Of a DNA stretch of 64,000 bases, positions 1 through 28,379 are shown piece by piece. Under the pieces are notes generated by a model. It did not search any database. It was not told where the DNA came from and saw nothing but the letters and a program-made list of their open reading frames with translations. Source of the stretch: Dreissena polymorpha. Its lineage: Eukaryota > Mollusca > Bivalvia > Myida > Dreissenidae. The stretch is taken from the NCBI RefSeq assembly GCF_020536995.1, contig NC_068369.1, positions 21,805,475 to 21,869,474 of the forward strand, written 5' to 3'. Each line of letters starts with the position of its first letter. Within the stretch, counting starts at the first letter, position 1. The position numbers and the translations under genes were made by a program.

Positions 1-42
1 TTACTTTATGACATTGTTGCTTGCACGTAATGCGTAATTTAA

Positions 43-45
43 CAA

Positions 46-84
<39 letters not shown>

Positions 85-88
85 AGAT

Positions 89-159
<71 letters not shown>

Positions 160-248
160 GAGAGAGATGAGAGAGAGAGAGAGAGAGAAGAGAGGCGAGA
201 TGAGAGAGAGGGGGGGGAGAGAGAGAGAGGGGGGGGAGAGAGAGAGAT
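43..248. repeat. (GA)n microsatellite
   Basis: Long purine run of GA dinucleotides with occasional GATGA and G-run interruptions. Simple repeat with no coding potential. It lies upstream of the first DUOX exon seen here, so probably in an intron of that gene. Confidence 0.95.
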
Positions 249-375
249 AGATATTATATGTTTATCCAGATTTAAGTACGTATTTTATTTTCAGTATTTG
301 TCACGAGTTGCACTGAAACGATTAAAATATTGAATGTTTTTTTCGAAAAACAAGCTTATATCAACATCAAATCAG

Positions 376-690
376 TTTTTTATGACCCCGGATCGAAAGA
401 TCGAGAGTATATTGTTGTTGACCTGTCTGTCTGTCATTGTGTCATTGTGTCAGTCATTGTACGTGTGTGTCCCAAAACTTTAACCTTGGTTAAAGTTTTG
501 CAATAACTATGCAATATTGAAGATAGCAACTTGATATATGGCATGCATGTGTATCTCATGGAGCTGCACATTTTGAGTGGTGAAAGGTCAAGGTCATCCT
601 TCAAGGTCAAAGGTCAAATTTATGGCTTCAAAGCGGCGCAGTAGGGGGCATTGTGTTTCTGACAAACACATATCTTTTTTTCAGGTTATG
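376..690 (+). repeat. Dispersed bivalve repeat, copy 1
   Basis: Begins near 'tatgaccccggatc' and contains 'gcatgtgtatctcatggagc', then 'ggtcaaggtcatccttcaag' and a tail 'gacaaacacatat'. The same modules in the same order recur at 24683-25085, which shows a dispersed element. I know the motif as abundant in bivalve introns; its class is not clear. No coding capacity is visible. Confidence 0.8.
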
Positions 691-1196
691 TTCGTATGTG
701 TATAAAATGAGCTTCTTTCCACGCGTGCTTGCATTTTTACCCTATCATGCACTGCTTTAAATGAAACGTAATTTTATTTCTCTAACTGAAGCACCTTTAG
801 AAAGAAATTTTACATTTCCATGACCATGACTTTGGTTGTCGTAATTTTCGCGCTTTTCTAATAGTAGCTTTTGCGTGTTGGAGTAAGGCATTAAGAGTTC
901 AGTCTCATAAGTTCTTCTAAAGGTAAATGCAATCATTTTTATATCGTATTACTATGTGATTTCAATAAAATCGACAAACCAAATCGTATCGATTATACCG
1001 ATAAAATGACATTTTTCGCGGAAATAAACATGCATTTTTTCAGCAAACATTTTCAAGTCCCTCTAACAGTTTAAACAATTTATCATAACAGACACATACG
1101 TGTACATATATACATTCATTTTGCTTTTTCAACCTTCTCAATTTTAAGTAAGAAGAAACACTAACCAATAACTTGTTTGTCTGTGACATTGCACAG

Positions 1197-16308
<15,112 letters not shown>

Positions 16309-18072
16309 GTCTTTGAAGTTTTATTTAAAGTGTTAACGGTGACTTTAAGACGACATTTTCTACATTCGGACTTTTGAAACTTTTACCACCTTTTGGTTGT
16401 CAATATAATCGTATAATGATTAGTAGATAAATACATGTATCGTTATTGTGCGTGAAATTTTATACGTGCAGTAAAAATAAGTCGTGACCCGTTTAAGAAA
16501 GTATTAAGAGTTATGTGTTTTTTTCAAAATGATCATATGGCATATCTTAACAGGAAAAATGTTATTAATTCAATATAATATTTTGTCAATTTGTTTCGAT
16601 GCTTTTATGTTCCGACGATTTATATAGTAGCCATATATTAATTCGCAAATGTTAAATTCAACATTTTTTAGTGCATATATGCATATGCCTTATGTAATTT
16701 TGTCATGAAGCTGTGATTTAAATCAATTAAAGCGCAAACTTCTTTCCGCATACTTTCTTCCTTTTATTTTTTTTTAGAATAAACCTATAGATATATATAA
16801 ATATATCATTCGTCATTCAAGCCAGGGTTGTGAACTATTGTTATGTTTTTATTATAATCATGTATAGTTTATATACCGCTATCATAGTGCTTATTTAAAC
16901 TTTTCATCTGATAAATAAAACAGAGATCAATTCCCAATAAGTGTGTTTGTTTTCATTGAGTGCGTACCTGTTTAACCTAGACTTTGACCTTTTGGAATGT
17001 GAGATTAAATGTTCAAGAAATTACAACCAGGAGGCCCAATTGAATCAATGAACACACAGTTGTAAATAATACCTGCTGATTACCTTTGTTTTCGGGTCTG
17101 ACCTCTAATGAAACCGTTCAAGTATGCAGGTTGGAACTTTATTAACCTTAGTTGTGTGAATATGATTACCAAATAACACCGAAGAAAGTATTAAAAATAT
17201 ACTTTTGTTTATGTATCAGAAACAATCCTTGCGGAAAGATAAAATCTGAAAATGTAAATAATATATTATGCCATATTGAATTTAAATAGAAAACATACAG
17301 CTTTCAATGTGAAAACCGTAGTTTTGAGTTTGTTCATTAGTTTGATATCGTCCTTTTACGGTTTCTGACAGTTAATTAAGTTTCACCGCTTGTTCGAACT
17401 TTCCTTGCACCTTACAATCATAAGGCATAATCGAGCGGATAAAGATGCAGTTTGAAAAAAATAGTGAAACGAATTTTGTTTATGATTATTTGCTGAACAT
17501 TATCACCAATATCACAAGAATAGCTGTTCTAGAGTTTTCTTTGTCAGTTGTTTCACTGAACTTTAGTATTAAGGGCTTGGTTGACCCGGTCAATTGCCGA
17601 TCAGCCACGACATTCAACCAACCCATCTTTGTTTAAAAGGTCTGGATTTTATTAGGGACTTAAAGACCAAGGTCCGTAGTCCATGGTTACGTTTCGGTGA
17701 TTGACAGGAGGCATTAGATTCTATGGGATACAGCTATAAAATTACCTCTGGGAACTGATGAAACAGTATTACCAAACACATGTGGTTCTAACGACTTATG
17801 ATGTGGCATTTCAGTAACCTTGAAAATTCTGGTACTCTTTCTGTAAGAAACTTTTATCGTAATGATGTGAAAAGTGAAAACACAGAAAAAAATGCTTTTG
17901 TTATATTTTTAATAAATAAAAAAGGTTTCGTAATCATAATCATTAGTATATTCATATTATTTTTTTATCATAACAGATGGAATAGGATAAATTATAAATT
18001 AACACCATGTTTATTGTAAATACAATTACTGAATTGCATCATTTGTCGACAGACTGTTGAAAATAAAAATTA
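16309..18072. other. DUOX 3' flank, no gene seen
   Basis: AT-rich sequence, probably the DUOX 3' UTR followed by intergenic DNA. Open frames at 17445 and 17798 are short and show no recognisable domain. Confidence 0.5.
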
Positions 18073-18225
<153 letters not shown>

Positions 18226-18911
18226 TTATTTTTCTTGTACCTTATATATCATTGTATATAAATACGTCCTTTATTTAACGTCTTATACAAGGAAATATAA
18301 AGCGAAATTCTTAGCGAGGTATATAACATTTCAATTGCAGGCGTGATTGTGGTTTTCGATTTAAGACCTTATTGTGACATGTGATTGCATTACTTCCCCT
18401 ACACCCCCCTTATAGTAATTAAAGGTGCCTAGAACGCGGGGTTGTATACAGACCCCGTTTTTTTATTGACCTCGTAAGTATAGTCTGAAAACTACCGAGA
18501 CCGCGTAACTGGCACTATGTGTACAAGTTATATGTGTTAAGATCAGACCCGCATAATTTGAAAGGGTTATTATGCCATATGCAGCGAGCGTAGCTCTATG
18601 CTGGCCCGCGCATTCGTGCAGTCTTGTCAGGAGCTATCGTGTTCGCATGTCACGCAAGTTTTACGTTTTCTCATCAGCGGGCATGGTAGCGCCTGACCAG
18701 CGTTTATATGGCTTAATGCCCTTGTTTGAATGACGCGGGTCATATAAGTTCGTATCAAGTTCATCCTTTAACGATATTTTATTGATGCAATACAATACTG
18801 TATAATGTTGTCCTAAATGGACGACCAAGCCTATTTTGTAGCACAACTAGTCAAATCGTGCACTAGTTATACTTTAATCAAATACAACGGAAAGTCCAAC
18901 GCTCGTATTTT

Positions 18912-19068
18912 TGTCCTATGCAGATCTAACATGAATCATTCAATTGTTGACTGTTCAAAATTGGACTAGTTGAGGTTCTATTATTTGCTTAGCTAGGCGC
19001 TTTGTACTATGCAGATCTAACATGAATCGTTCAGTTGTTGATTGTGATTTGCTTAGCTAGGCGCACAT
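18912..19068 (+). repeat. Imperfect direct duplication
   Basis: 'tatgcagatctaacatgaat' with the following 'ttca.ttgttga' and, further on, 'tttgcttagctaggcgc' occur twice in the same order, the second time with a shorter spacer. Confidence 0.7.
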
Positions 19069-19599
19069 TCAACTCGCGGGTTTGCAAAGGGTATTTGTTA
19101 ATGCTTGCTGATCACATCTATTATTAACGAATATGAAAAGGAATAGATTATAAATTATTAATACGCACAATGAGCTCACAAAGCGGAGTACATGTATATG
19201 GTTCATGTTTCGAATAAAGAACTATTCAAAAGGAAAATAAAGAGACACATTGGTTGATTTTTGAACGCTTCTGCATGCTTTACTTTCCATGATATTGTTG
19301 CAAAAGCCACTGTAGAAATAGTTTGTTTGAAAGTCATTTACATATTTGCCCTGATTTATCTCAAACTTTTTACATGTTATGCATGTTTGTACTAATTAAA
19401 CTAGGTTGGCAAATCGATGCATTTGGAAACTATTTTCTTCTAGGTAATGCGATGAACATTTGATTAGTCAGTGAAGTCATTAATATGTTAAATATGGAAA
19501 TAATAGGAGCATGTCTCTGTTATGCAATTGTTCATCAGTTTTACTTCTTAATAGTCCGATTAATGATCATGTGCGTTTGTTAGGTGTTAGCTGATTTTT

Positions 19600-22436
19600 A
19601 GCTCCACTGGCCAAAGGCAATCGGGGCTTATGTCATGGTCCTGTGTCCGTCGTGCGTGCGTCCGTGCGTGCGTGCATTAACTTTTCCTTAAAACATCTTC
19701 TTCTCCTAAACTACTGGTCCAATTCTGATGAAATTTCTCAGGAATGTTCCCGGGGTGAACCTCTTTCAAATTTGTTCAAATTATGCCCCTGGGGTCAAAT
19801 TTGATCCTGCCCCGGGGGTCACAAAAAATGAAAATTTGCTTATATAAGGCCTATTTTGTGAAAACTTTCAAAATCTTCTCGTCCATAACCATTGGGCCTA
19901 GGGCTATCAAATTTGTTATGTAGAGACATCTAATAGTCCTCTACCAAATTTCTTCAAATTATGCCCCTGGGGTTAAATTTGACCCTGCCTTGTCGGTAAC
20001 AAAATTGAACATATGCTTATATAAGGCCTATTTTGTGAAAACTTTCAAAATCTTTCGTCCATTACCATTGGGCCTAGGGCTATCAAATTTGGTATGTAGA
20101 GACATCTCATAGTCCTCTACCAAATTTCTTCAAATTATGCCCCTGGGGTCAAATTTGACCCTGCCCCGGGGGTCACAAAATTGAACATATGCTTATATAA
20201 GGCCTATTTTGTGCAAACTTTAAAAATCTTTCTGTCCATAACTGTATGGCAAAGGGCTACCAAATTTGGTATGTAGTGACATGTAATAGTTCTCTTCTTA
20301 GTTTGTTCAAATTATTCCCCTGGGGTCAAATTTGAAACTGCCCCGGGGGTCACAAAAATGAACATATGTTAAATAAGGCCTATTTTGTTCAAACTTTAAA
20401 AATCTACTTGTCCATAACCGTATGGCATAGGGCTACCAAATTTGGTATGTAGTGACATCTAATAGTTCTCTAATAAATTTGTTCAAATTAAGCCCCTGGG
20501 GCAAATTTCACCCTGGCCCGGGGGTCACAAAAATGAACATATGCTTATATAAAGCCTATTTTGTGCAAACTTTGAAAATCTTTTTGTCCATAACCGTAGG
20601 GCTTAGGGGCTACCAAATTCGGTATGTAGTGACATCTAATAGTTCTCTACTTAGTTTGTTCAAATAATGCCCCTGGGGTCAAATTTGACCCTGCCCCGGG
20701 TTCACAAAAAAGAACAAATGCTTATATAAGGCCTATTTTGTGCAAACTTTAAAAATCTACTTGTCCATTACTGTATGGCATAGGGCTACCAATTTTGGTA
20801 TGTAGTGACATCTAATAGTCCTCTACCAAATGTGTTCAAATTATGCCCCTGGGGTCACATTTGACCCTGCCCCGGGGGTCACAAAAATGAACATATGCTT
20901 ATATAAAGCCTATTTTGTGCAAACTTTAAAAAGCTTCTTGTCCATAACCGTTGGGCATAGGGCTACAAAATTTGGTATGTAGTGACATCTAATAGTTCTG
21001 TACTTAGTTTGTTCGAACTATGCCCCTGGGGTCAAATTTGACCCTGCCCCGGGGGTCACAAAAATGAACATACGCTTATATAAGGCCTATTTTGTGCAAA
21101 CTTTAAAAATCTACTCGTCCATAACCGTATGGCATAGGGCTACCAAATTTGGTATGTAGTGACATCTAATAGTCCTCTACCAAGTTTGTTCAAATTAAGC
21201 CCCTGGGATCAAATTTGACCGTTCCCCAGGGGTCACAAAAATGAACCTATGCTTATATTCGGCCTATTTTGTGCAAACTTTAAAAATCTACTTGTCCATT
21301 ACTGTATGGCATAGGGCTACCAATTTTGGTATGTAGTGACATCTAATAGTCCTCTACCAAATTTGTTCAAATTATGCCCCTGGGGTCACATTTGACCCTA
21401 ACCCGGGGGTAACAAAAATGAACATATGCTTATATAAAGCCTATTTTGTGCAAACTTTAAAAAGCTTCTTGTCCATAACCGTAGGGCCTTGGGCTACCAA
21501 ATTTGGTATGTAGTGACATCTAATAGTTCTGTACTTAGTTTGTTCAAACTATGCCCCTGGGGTCAAATTTGACGCTGCCCCGGGGGTCACAAAAATGAAC
21601 ATACGCTTAAATAAGGCCTATTTTGTTCAAACTTTAAAAATCTACTCGTCCATAACCGTATGGCATAGGGCTACCAAATTTGGTATGTAGTGACCTCTTA
21701 TAGTCCTCTACCAAGTTTGTTCAAATTAAGCCCCTGGGATCAAATTTGACCGTTTCCCAGGGGTCACAAAAATGAACCTATGCTTATATTGGGCCTATTT
21801 TGTCCAAACTTTAAAAATCTTCAGTCCATAACCATTGGGCCTATTTCTACCAAATTTGGTATGTACTAAAATCTTAAAGTTCTCTACCAAGTTTTTTCAA
21901 ATTATTCCCCTGGGGTCAAATTTGACCCTGTCCCGGGGGTCACAAAGATGAACATATGCATAAATAATGCCTATTTTGTGCAAACTTTAAAAATTTTCTT
22001 GTTCATAATTATAAAGCCTAGGGCTACTAAATTTGGTATGGAGTGACATCTAATAGTCCTCTACCAAATTTGTTCAAATTATTCCCCTGGGCTCAAATTT
22101 GACTCTGCCTCAGGGGTCACAAAACTGAACATATGCTTATATAAAGCCTCTTTTGTGCAAACTTTAAAAATCTTCATGTCCATAACCAATGGGCCTAGGG
22201 CTACCAAATTTGGTATGTAGTGACATCTTATAGTTCTCTACCAAGTTTGTTCAAATTATGCCCCTGGGGCCAAATTTATATATAAAAATGCTCACCCTTC
22301 CAACTTTAAGCGCCGAGTGGGACGAGAGATAGAAAGAGAAAGTCACATGCTTGAGTTCATTTCAACCCATGCACATTGCACGCTTTTTTCGCTTAAAAAA
22401 CAGTGGAGCGATACAGGGCCATCATGGTCCTCTTGT
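19600..22436 (+). repeat. 2.8-kb mollusc repeat with about 14 tandem 176-bp units
   Basis: Starts 'tagctccactggccaaaggc' and ends 'cagtggagcgatacagggcc' followed by 'atcatggtcctcttgttttt'; the outer GCTCCACTG / CAGTGGAGC are inverted copies. The middle is a tandem array of about 176-bp units, each with 'aggcctattttgtgcaaact', 'ggtatgtagtgacatctaat' and 'cccctggggtcaaatttgac'. Variants recur every three units (aagcttcttgtcc near 20930 and 21462; cccctgggatcaaatttgac near 21198 and 21730), so part of the array is a duplicated trimer of about 532 bp. No coding capacity. Confidence 0.9.
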
Positions 22437-22754
22437 TTTTAATATCGACAAACGGCCACTAGCAACAAATCAGCTAGCGCTGCCAATTTGAATTATGAGT
22501 GATGTGTTATTTTATTTAAAATCCTCACACATGTTTGATACACCGGTATTTCTTTCTTTCATAACAGTTTGACGTATAATGATTGAAAAAGAAAAACAAA
22601 CTCATTTTTATGAACATCTGATTCCGTATTTTGTGTCATGTGTACGAACAATATTCGCGTTATTAATAAGGATTGTAACACTCGCATCTGGAGTTAATAT
22701 GTAAATGTAAACGAACGTGTGCAAGTAGTATGTTTTCAAATATAGAGTCTATGT

Positions 22755-22812
22755 TTATTAGATTTAATGCGTAATGAATAACCCGATTTGATGCGTAATG
22801 AATAACCCGACA
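22755..22812 (+). repeat. Two-copy short tandem repeat
   Basis: 'gatttaatgcgtaatgaata' plus acccga is followed at once by 'gatgcgtaatgaataacccg'. A local duplication of about 26 bp. Confidence 0.75.
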
Positions 22813-23179
22813 TATAAGTCACACTGTCACTGATGTAAGCATTCGTGATATTGGTTAATTGTCAATGGGTAGATAGTGTATACATTAATTTAATGATTAA
22901 ATGCACACGCAAAATACTCGTCAACACTGATTAGTATACTGTGGCGCGAAATGTTCAAATAGTACCTCTTACCTGAAGTTTATATTTAAAGTCCATAGTA
23001 ATAGCGGGTTGATAAGCTTATTGTAATTCCAGAGTAGGAACATAAATAAAAACGCACGTTCGCTTCGTAGTGTATATTTATTAAGATGACCTTGTAATCT
23101 AAACAAATAGCATCATAATGGTTAGACTTCATTGAAGACGTTATGAGAAAACATTTCTTTGGACGAACGTCTTACTGTA

Positions 23180-23860
23180 AATGTGTAATGTAACGGGTTA
23201 TAATGGGTATATAATTTTATTATTATGAGTTTATTTTATGAAAAGATGATAGGTATATTTCAGTAATATGAAACGAACAGAAAAATATAAGAATCGTGAC
23301 TCGCAAAATGCATATTAACAATTAGTAGGTACATTAAGCGGGAAGAAGCGACATTCCGATTGGTATATTTTAGTAATATGTAACGAACAGAAAAATATAA
23401 GAGTCGTGACTCGCAAAATGCATATAAACAATTAGTAGGTACATTAAGCGGGAAGAAGCGACAGTCCGATGCGTTTCCAGGTGTGAATACAAATTGTAGA
23501 TGTCAAATTGAATGGAGACCCGCGAGTACAGAGGCATAAAAGTCCGGTATGCACACGTTTGACGCCCATTACTTGATGACAGGCGTGGGTCACGAATTAG
23601 GCGAGTACGTAACGAAATTGGTATAAAAGCGGAGTAATTTTAACGGATAGGAGCTAGTTTGACAATCGAGTAGAGTAGTCACGCTTTCTTGACGTGGCGG
23701 CCAATAGGCCGCCGCGCTGTAAAATTGTACTTCATGAACATTAGAAGCGTTGTGTTAGAAATTATTTAACAGAAATAAATCTCGATGAAAACAGAAATGA
23801 ACTTTGGTTGTTACTGTGTTTTTTCCACGAACGATACATAATTACGTGACATAGGCTAGA
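23180..23860 (+). mobile_element. Possible solo LTR (fossil), low confidence
   Basis: The stretch has the parts of a retroelement LTR in order: a tandem pair of about 112 bp (23248-23470) in the place of U3 enhancers, a TATA-like tataaaa near 23622, and a polyadenylation signal aataaa near 23775. No internal retroelement region is next to it, so if real it is a solo LTR. Ends and target duplication could not be fixed; family and age are unknown. Confidence 0.3.
23248..23470 (+). repeat. Tandem duplication, two units of about 112 bp
   Basis: Both units contain 'aacgaacagaaaaatataag', 'cgtgactcgcaaaatgcata' and 'aattagtaggtacattaagc' followed by gggaagaagcgaca. They differ at only a few positions, so the duplication is recent. 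Confidence 0.92.
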
Positions 23861-24260
23861 AAAAACTACTTATTATTAAAGTAAATTCAACTCAAATTGA
23901 TTCGCAATCTTAATGCAACCGCTCAAGCCATACCATGCATAACGTAAAGAGAGGTGTAGTATTTGACACCATATAAATAAACAGGATTTACCTAAATTAA
24001 ATTTACGAAACGTCAGTTTTAATATTGCCATAACTGTGCTGTCATTCTTATAATAAGAAATTAAAAACGAAACCAAAACTATTGATTTAAAAATAAAAAC
24101 ACCTAGCGTAATTATGCAAATCGAAACACCGATGTGGTCTAGTAGTAAAAATAAATGTTTGGTTCAAATAACAAACGATGACACGTCAGAAACTCAGAAA
24201 ATCAGGTGACAGATCGATGTTCTTATAGCCTACTTTTGTAATAAAACGCCTACTTTGAAC

Positions 24261-24322
24261 GATAAAAATGATCAAAATGTCGATCGCAGCCTTGGAACGA
24301 TCAATGCAAATAATTGATGTTG
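24261..24322 (+). repeat. Short dispersed repeat, also at the window end
   Basis: 'aaaatgatcaaaa', 'gccttggaa' and 'aaataattga.gttg' occur here and again at 63926-63985 in the same order. A fragment of an unnamed dispersed family. Confidence 0.6.
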
Positions 24323-24682
24323 TTCAGATATTTAGAAGGTAAGGGCATGAAAGATTACTTGCACCTGAAACCACCTTAAAGGAGTAAATTGTTTTTGTGC
24401 TGTTTGTCGTATATCTATTACAAAAAAAATGAATATAAATAATAGATTTCAAGTGCGTGTTTACGCTTTCGAAACACAAAGAATGTGTCATTGTGACGGA
24501 ACGGGTATTCACAAAGCTGTTTATGAATATCTTAACTTGTGATACAAAATATATATTTCGTATGAAACACATTTTTGTGGAATATAATGATGTGCATTTG
24601 TTTTTAATATTATAACCTTAGAACAATTAAGCAATATTTACTTATGTAAATCAATATAATAATAAAACAAATAATCAGGTTT

Positions 24683-25085
24683 TTTTATGTCCCCGATCAT
24701 TATAGTGGGGGACATATTGTTTTTACCCTGTCTGTTTGTTTGTTTGTTTGTTGGTTTGTTGGTTTGCATCAAACTTTAACATTTGGCATAACTTTTGAAA
24801 TGTTGAAGATTACAACTTCATATTTGGCGTGCATGTGTATCTCATGGAGCTGCACATTTTGAGTGGTAAAAAGTCAAGGTCAATGTCATTTTTCAGAGTC
24901 AAAGGTCATATATATGGTTCAAAATCGCTAATTTAATATACACTTTTGCAATATTGAAGATAGCATATTTGGCAAGCATGTGTATCTCATGGAGCTGCAC
25001 ATTCTTAGTGGTGAAAGGTCAAGATCATCCTTCAAGGTCAAAGGTCAAATTTATTGGGGGAAAAAGTGTTTCACAAACACATATT
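24683..25085 (+). repeat. Dispersed bivalve repeat, copy 2
   Basis: Same family as 376-690. It starts with a small hairpin (tatgtccccgatcattatag, then tgggggacata), then 'gcatgtgtatctcatggagc' twice (near 24829 and 24978), 'ggtcaaagg' modules and a tail 'cacaaacacatattg'. The internal module is duplicated here but single in copy 1. Confidence 0.85.
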
Positions 25086-25709
25086 GCTATTTACGTATAT
25101 TTAACTTTAAAACTTTTTTAAAGCACACATCGTTTTAATAACACAAGTCTGCAAACATCAACCGAAACAATCTTAAACATTTCGAAAATAACAGAAACTG
25201 AACAAATGAGAAAACACGTCCTTTTAATTGCCTAAATAGTCTCAATAAAGTTGTTTCGACAGACAATCTTGTGTGAAAAAACCTTGAGTAAGAGGTATTC
25301 TGTGCATCGACAAAGATACAAATCAATCGTACTTTCATTTTGTATTTAGACATGGGTAATGCCTTATAAAAACAACAGCTAATGGTATAAATTTTATCAA
25401 TATCTGTATGAAAGGTATATATAAATAAGTTATTCAGAAAGTGCTCTGATATACATTCGTATGTCTTTCATGCGTCAATTATACCGGTACATCAATATAT
25501 GTTACGGACACTCAATACCAACAAGGGTATTCTGAATGATAAACATTAACACCGAATAGTGTTGAAATTAAACCTAAAAAGAAGTTGAAAATTTGCGGGA
25601 AATTAACAAATCGCATAACTCAGCAATGTTGTTCAAATAAAAGTATACTAACATTATTTCAGTAATAATCTAAAGATAACAAAAACATTATACCGGAAAA
25701 AAGAACACC

Positions 25710-25919
25710 ATGGAACAAGTAAAAAAAGTAACTGTAGGCGTCGTTGGTGACTCCGGCGTCGGCAAGACGTTACTGTGTCTTTCGTTCACATCGAATTACA
25801 AGCTCACAGACTACAGGCCGACAGTGCTCGATCACCACTTGACATCGTTGAAACACGATGATTTGATTGTTGATTTGCATGTATGGGATAATTCCGGTTC
25901 GGTTAGTGACTTTTTGAAG
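25710..25919 (+). CDS. Rho-like GTPase exon 1
   Basis: Residues 1-70, start ATG in context accatgg. It holds the P-loop, switch I and WDNSGS. Donor aag|gtattc, phase 0. The ATG is the first in frame, six codons before the first beta strand, as usual for Rho proteins. Confidence 0.85.
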
Positions 25920-27661
25920 GTATTCGGCAGATTTAATAGGATTTGTTCCAAACTAAAAGTTCAAACAGTTAAAATCTCAACTTTATAGTATTTTCAAATG
26001 GAATATTCACATTTAAAATATACATATTTTAAATTATTTCAATAGAGGCTATTTGCTGTAGTAAAAAAAATCCAAACTCAATTTTGGATAACTATACTAT
26101 GAACAGAAACTGACCAAGGCATACACATCCACAAATTTGTGCTCGATTAAAATAGGAATTCGAAAATTTCAACTAGAAATCTCATTTCACAGCAGGGAAT
26201 ACATGCGGTCAAGTCAGGTTTTATAGCCTGTTGAATGCAATCTTTTGCCTTATATGAGACTATTAGGTTTTGCAAGATTTATTAACACATCACGGACACC
26301 TGAATACCTGGATAATTTTACCAGAACTTGGTTCTCAGAAAACATTATTATTCATTTTGACAGCAGGAAGTTTAATCAACATAACTAAAAGACCACATTA
26401 TTCTACTTTCGGTTTGGCTTAAAACTGTAAAAAGCGGTAATTATTTTAGATTTAAAATAACCGACAGCATCAAATAATACAACGCCATTAATTTTTTTAG
26501 TCAATTCAAACATCGCGCTTTATGTTATACTTACTTACGTGTCCAAATAATTTTGGATATATATAACATCTAGAATATTCGTTACAAGATCAATTTTTAT
26601 AGACTTATGAAGTTTTGTTTACTTGTGTTTGTATTTGAGAGAATAAGCAGCAAGTTATTTTCTTTATCAGTCGCTCAAGAACATAAATGAGAGCATTTAA
26701 AGCATGCACTGATGTATTTCTTTAAACTTATCAGGATAAGTACAACACCCTGCGGCCCCTCTCCTACACCCACACGGACGTGTTCTTGGTGTGTTTCTCC
26801 CTAAAGTCGCTCCAGTCACTTGAGCACGTGCGCTCCGTGTGGCTCCCGGAAATAGAGAACGCCGTGGGGAAGCGACCCTTCATTCTCGTCGGATGTAAAC
26901 GAGGTAGAAGTTTATTTAGTTGTATTGTATTAATTGCAGACGGTGACCTTTTAAAGTGTTAATGTAGGAAAGGTCATTTTATTGCTATTAAATACACACA
27001 TGATAAAGATTGAAAAATGGTAAACCGAATACACAACTTACACATTTTTTAAAATTTAAAATAGAAGTGTCATTAAAAAATGAGAATTTAATAGGTAGGT
27101 CGATGGAACGTGTTTGCGTTAACTTTTTTTTACGATACAAGAGTTATTTCCCGCTTCAATTAGGATGTTATATGCACCAAATCTTTCCAATCTGTTATCA
27201 GCATTCTTTATTTAAAGTTATTTTACAAAAGAAAAAGGATAGTTAATTTATGAAAGGAAAATAGCAAACAGCGGTTCCCACCGCTAACTGTCGCATTTTT
27301 AATTAATGCAATAAAAGGTTGACGTAACATTGCCTCTTTCAATGCGATTGTTGTTAAATATTTTGATAGTATCGACACCCATCATAAAATCTTTTGGCTT
27401 TTTACATTTTCAAACACAATGTTTGGACATATGTTTGGAATACATTTTCACTGCTATTTAAATTAAAGTTCTCCTTTGTTTGCTTCAGACCCCGCTTCAG
27501 ACGGTTTTATGTACAGAAGAGTGACGCTGGATGTGCTCACGGACGAGGGCGAGGAGATGGCGCAAGAGCTCGGTGCGGTCAACTACGTGGAGACAAGCGC
27601 TATCGAAAAGTGGGGTTTAACGACGTGCTTTCATTCAGCCGTAAGCGATATTTCCACGTGA
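25710..27661 (+). CDS. Atypical Rho-family small GTPase, 3 exons, 183 residues
   Basis: Three exons with canonical splice sites and compatible phases give a Rho-like GTPase. Motifs: P-loop GDSGVGKT (13-20), switch I YRPTVLDHH with Thr38, G3 WDNSGS (59-64), LRPLSYTHTDVFLVCFSL, which is the Rho signature, G4 VGCKRD and G5 ETSAIEKWGL. Oddities: the catalytic Gln of switch II (Gln61 in Rho) is Ser64; switch II carries about six extra residues at the exon 1/2 join; G4 has Cys for Thr/Asn; no CAAX box ends the protein. Rho proteins switch actin and membrane signalling; loss of the Gln implies slow or no GTP hydrolysis, as in Rnd/RhoH-like members. An alternative donor gcc|gtaagc at 27641 could skip the TGA and lead to a further exon with a lipid anchor. 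Confidence 0.85.
26735..26903 (+). CDS. Rho-like GTPase exon 2
   Basis: Encodes DKYNTLRPLSYTHTDVFLVC, FSLKSLQSLEHVRSVWLPEI and RPFILVGCKR. Acceptor ttatcag, donor cgag|gtagaa, phase 1. The LRPLSY motif identifies the Rho family. Confidence 0.88.
27489..27661 (+). CDS. Rho-like GTPase exon 3
   Basis: Encodes DPASDGFMYRRVTLDVLTDE, GEEMAQELGAVNYVETSAIE and KWGLTTCFHSAVSDIST, stop. Acceptor gcttcag. The ETSA motif is G5. The final residues lack a CAAX box; see the alternative donor at 27641. Confidence 0.82.
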
Positions 27662-27783
27662 TTTTGTTTTAATTCTAAAAATAAGCGCAAATATATTGCT
27701 TCAACGTTCAGCTTAAAGTAGCATTTAAATTTCATTATTTCATTTTTGTAATCTTTGTGGTTGTTGCTTCCTTTCAATAAATT

Positions 27784-28345
<562 letters not shown>

Positions 28346-28379
28346 GTGGTGAATTAATATCATGCAGTAATAATCATTC

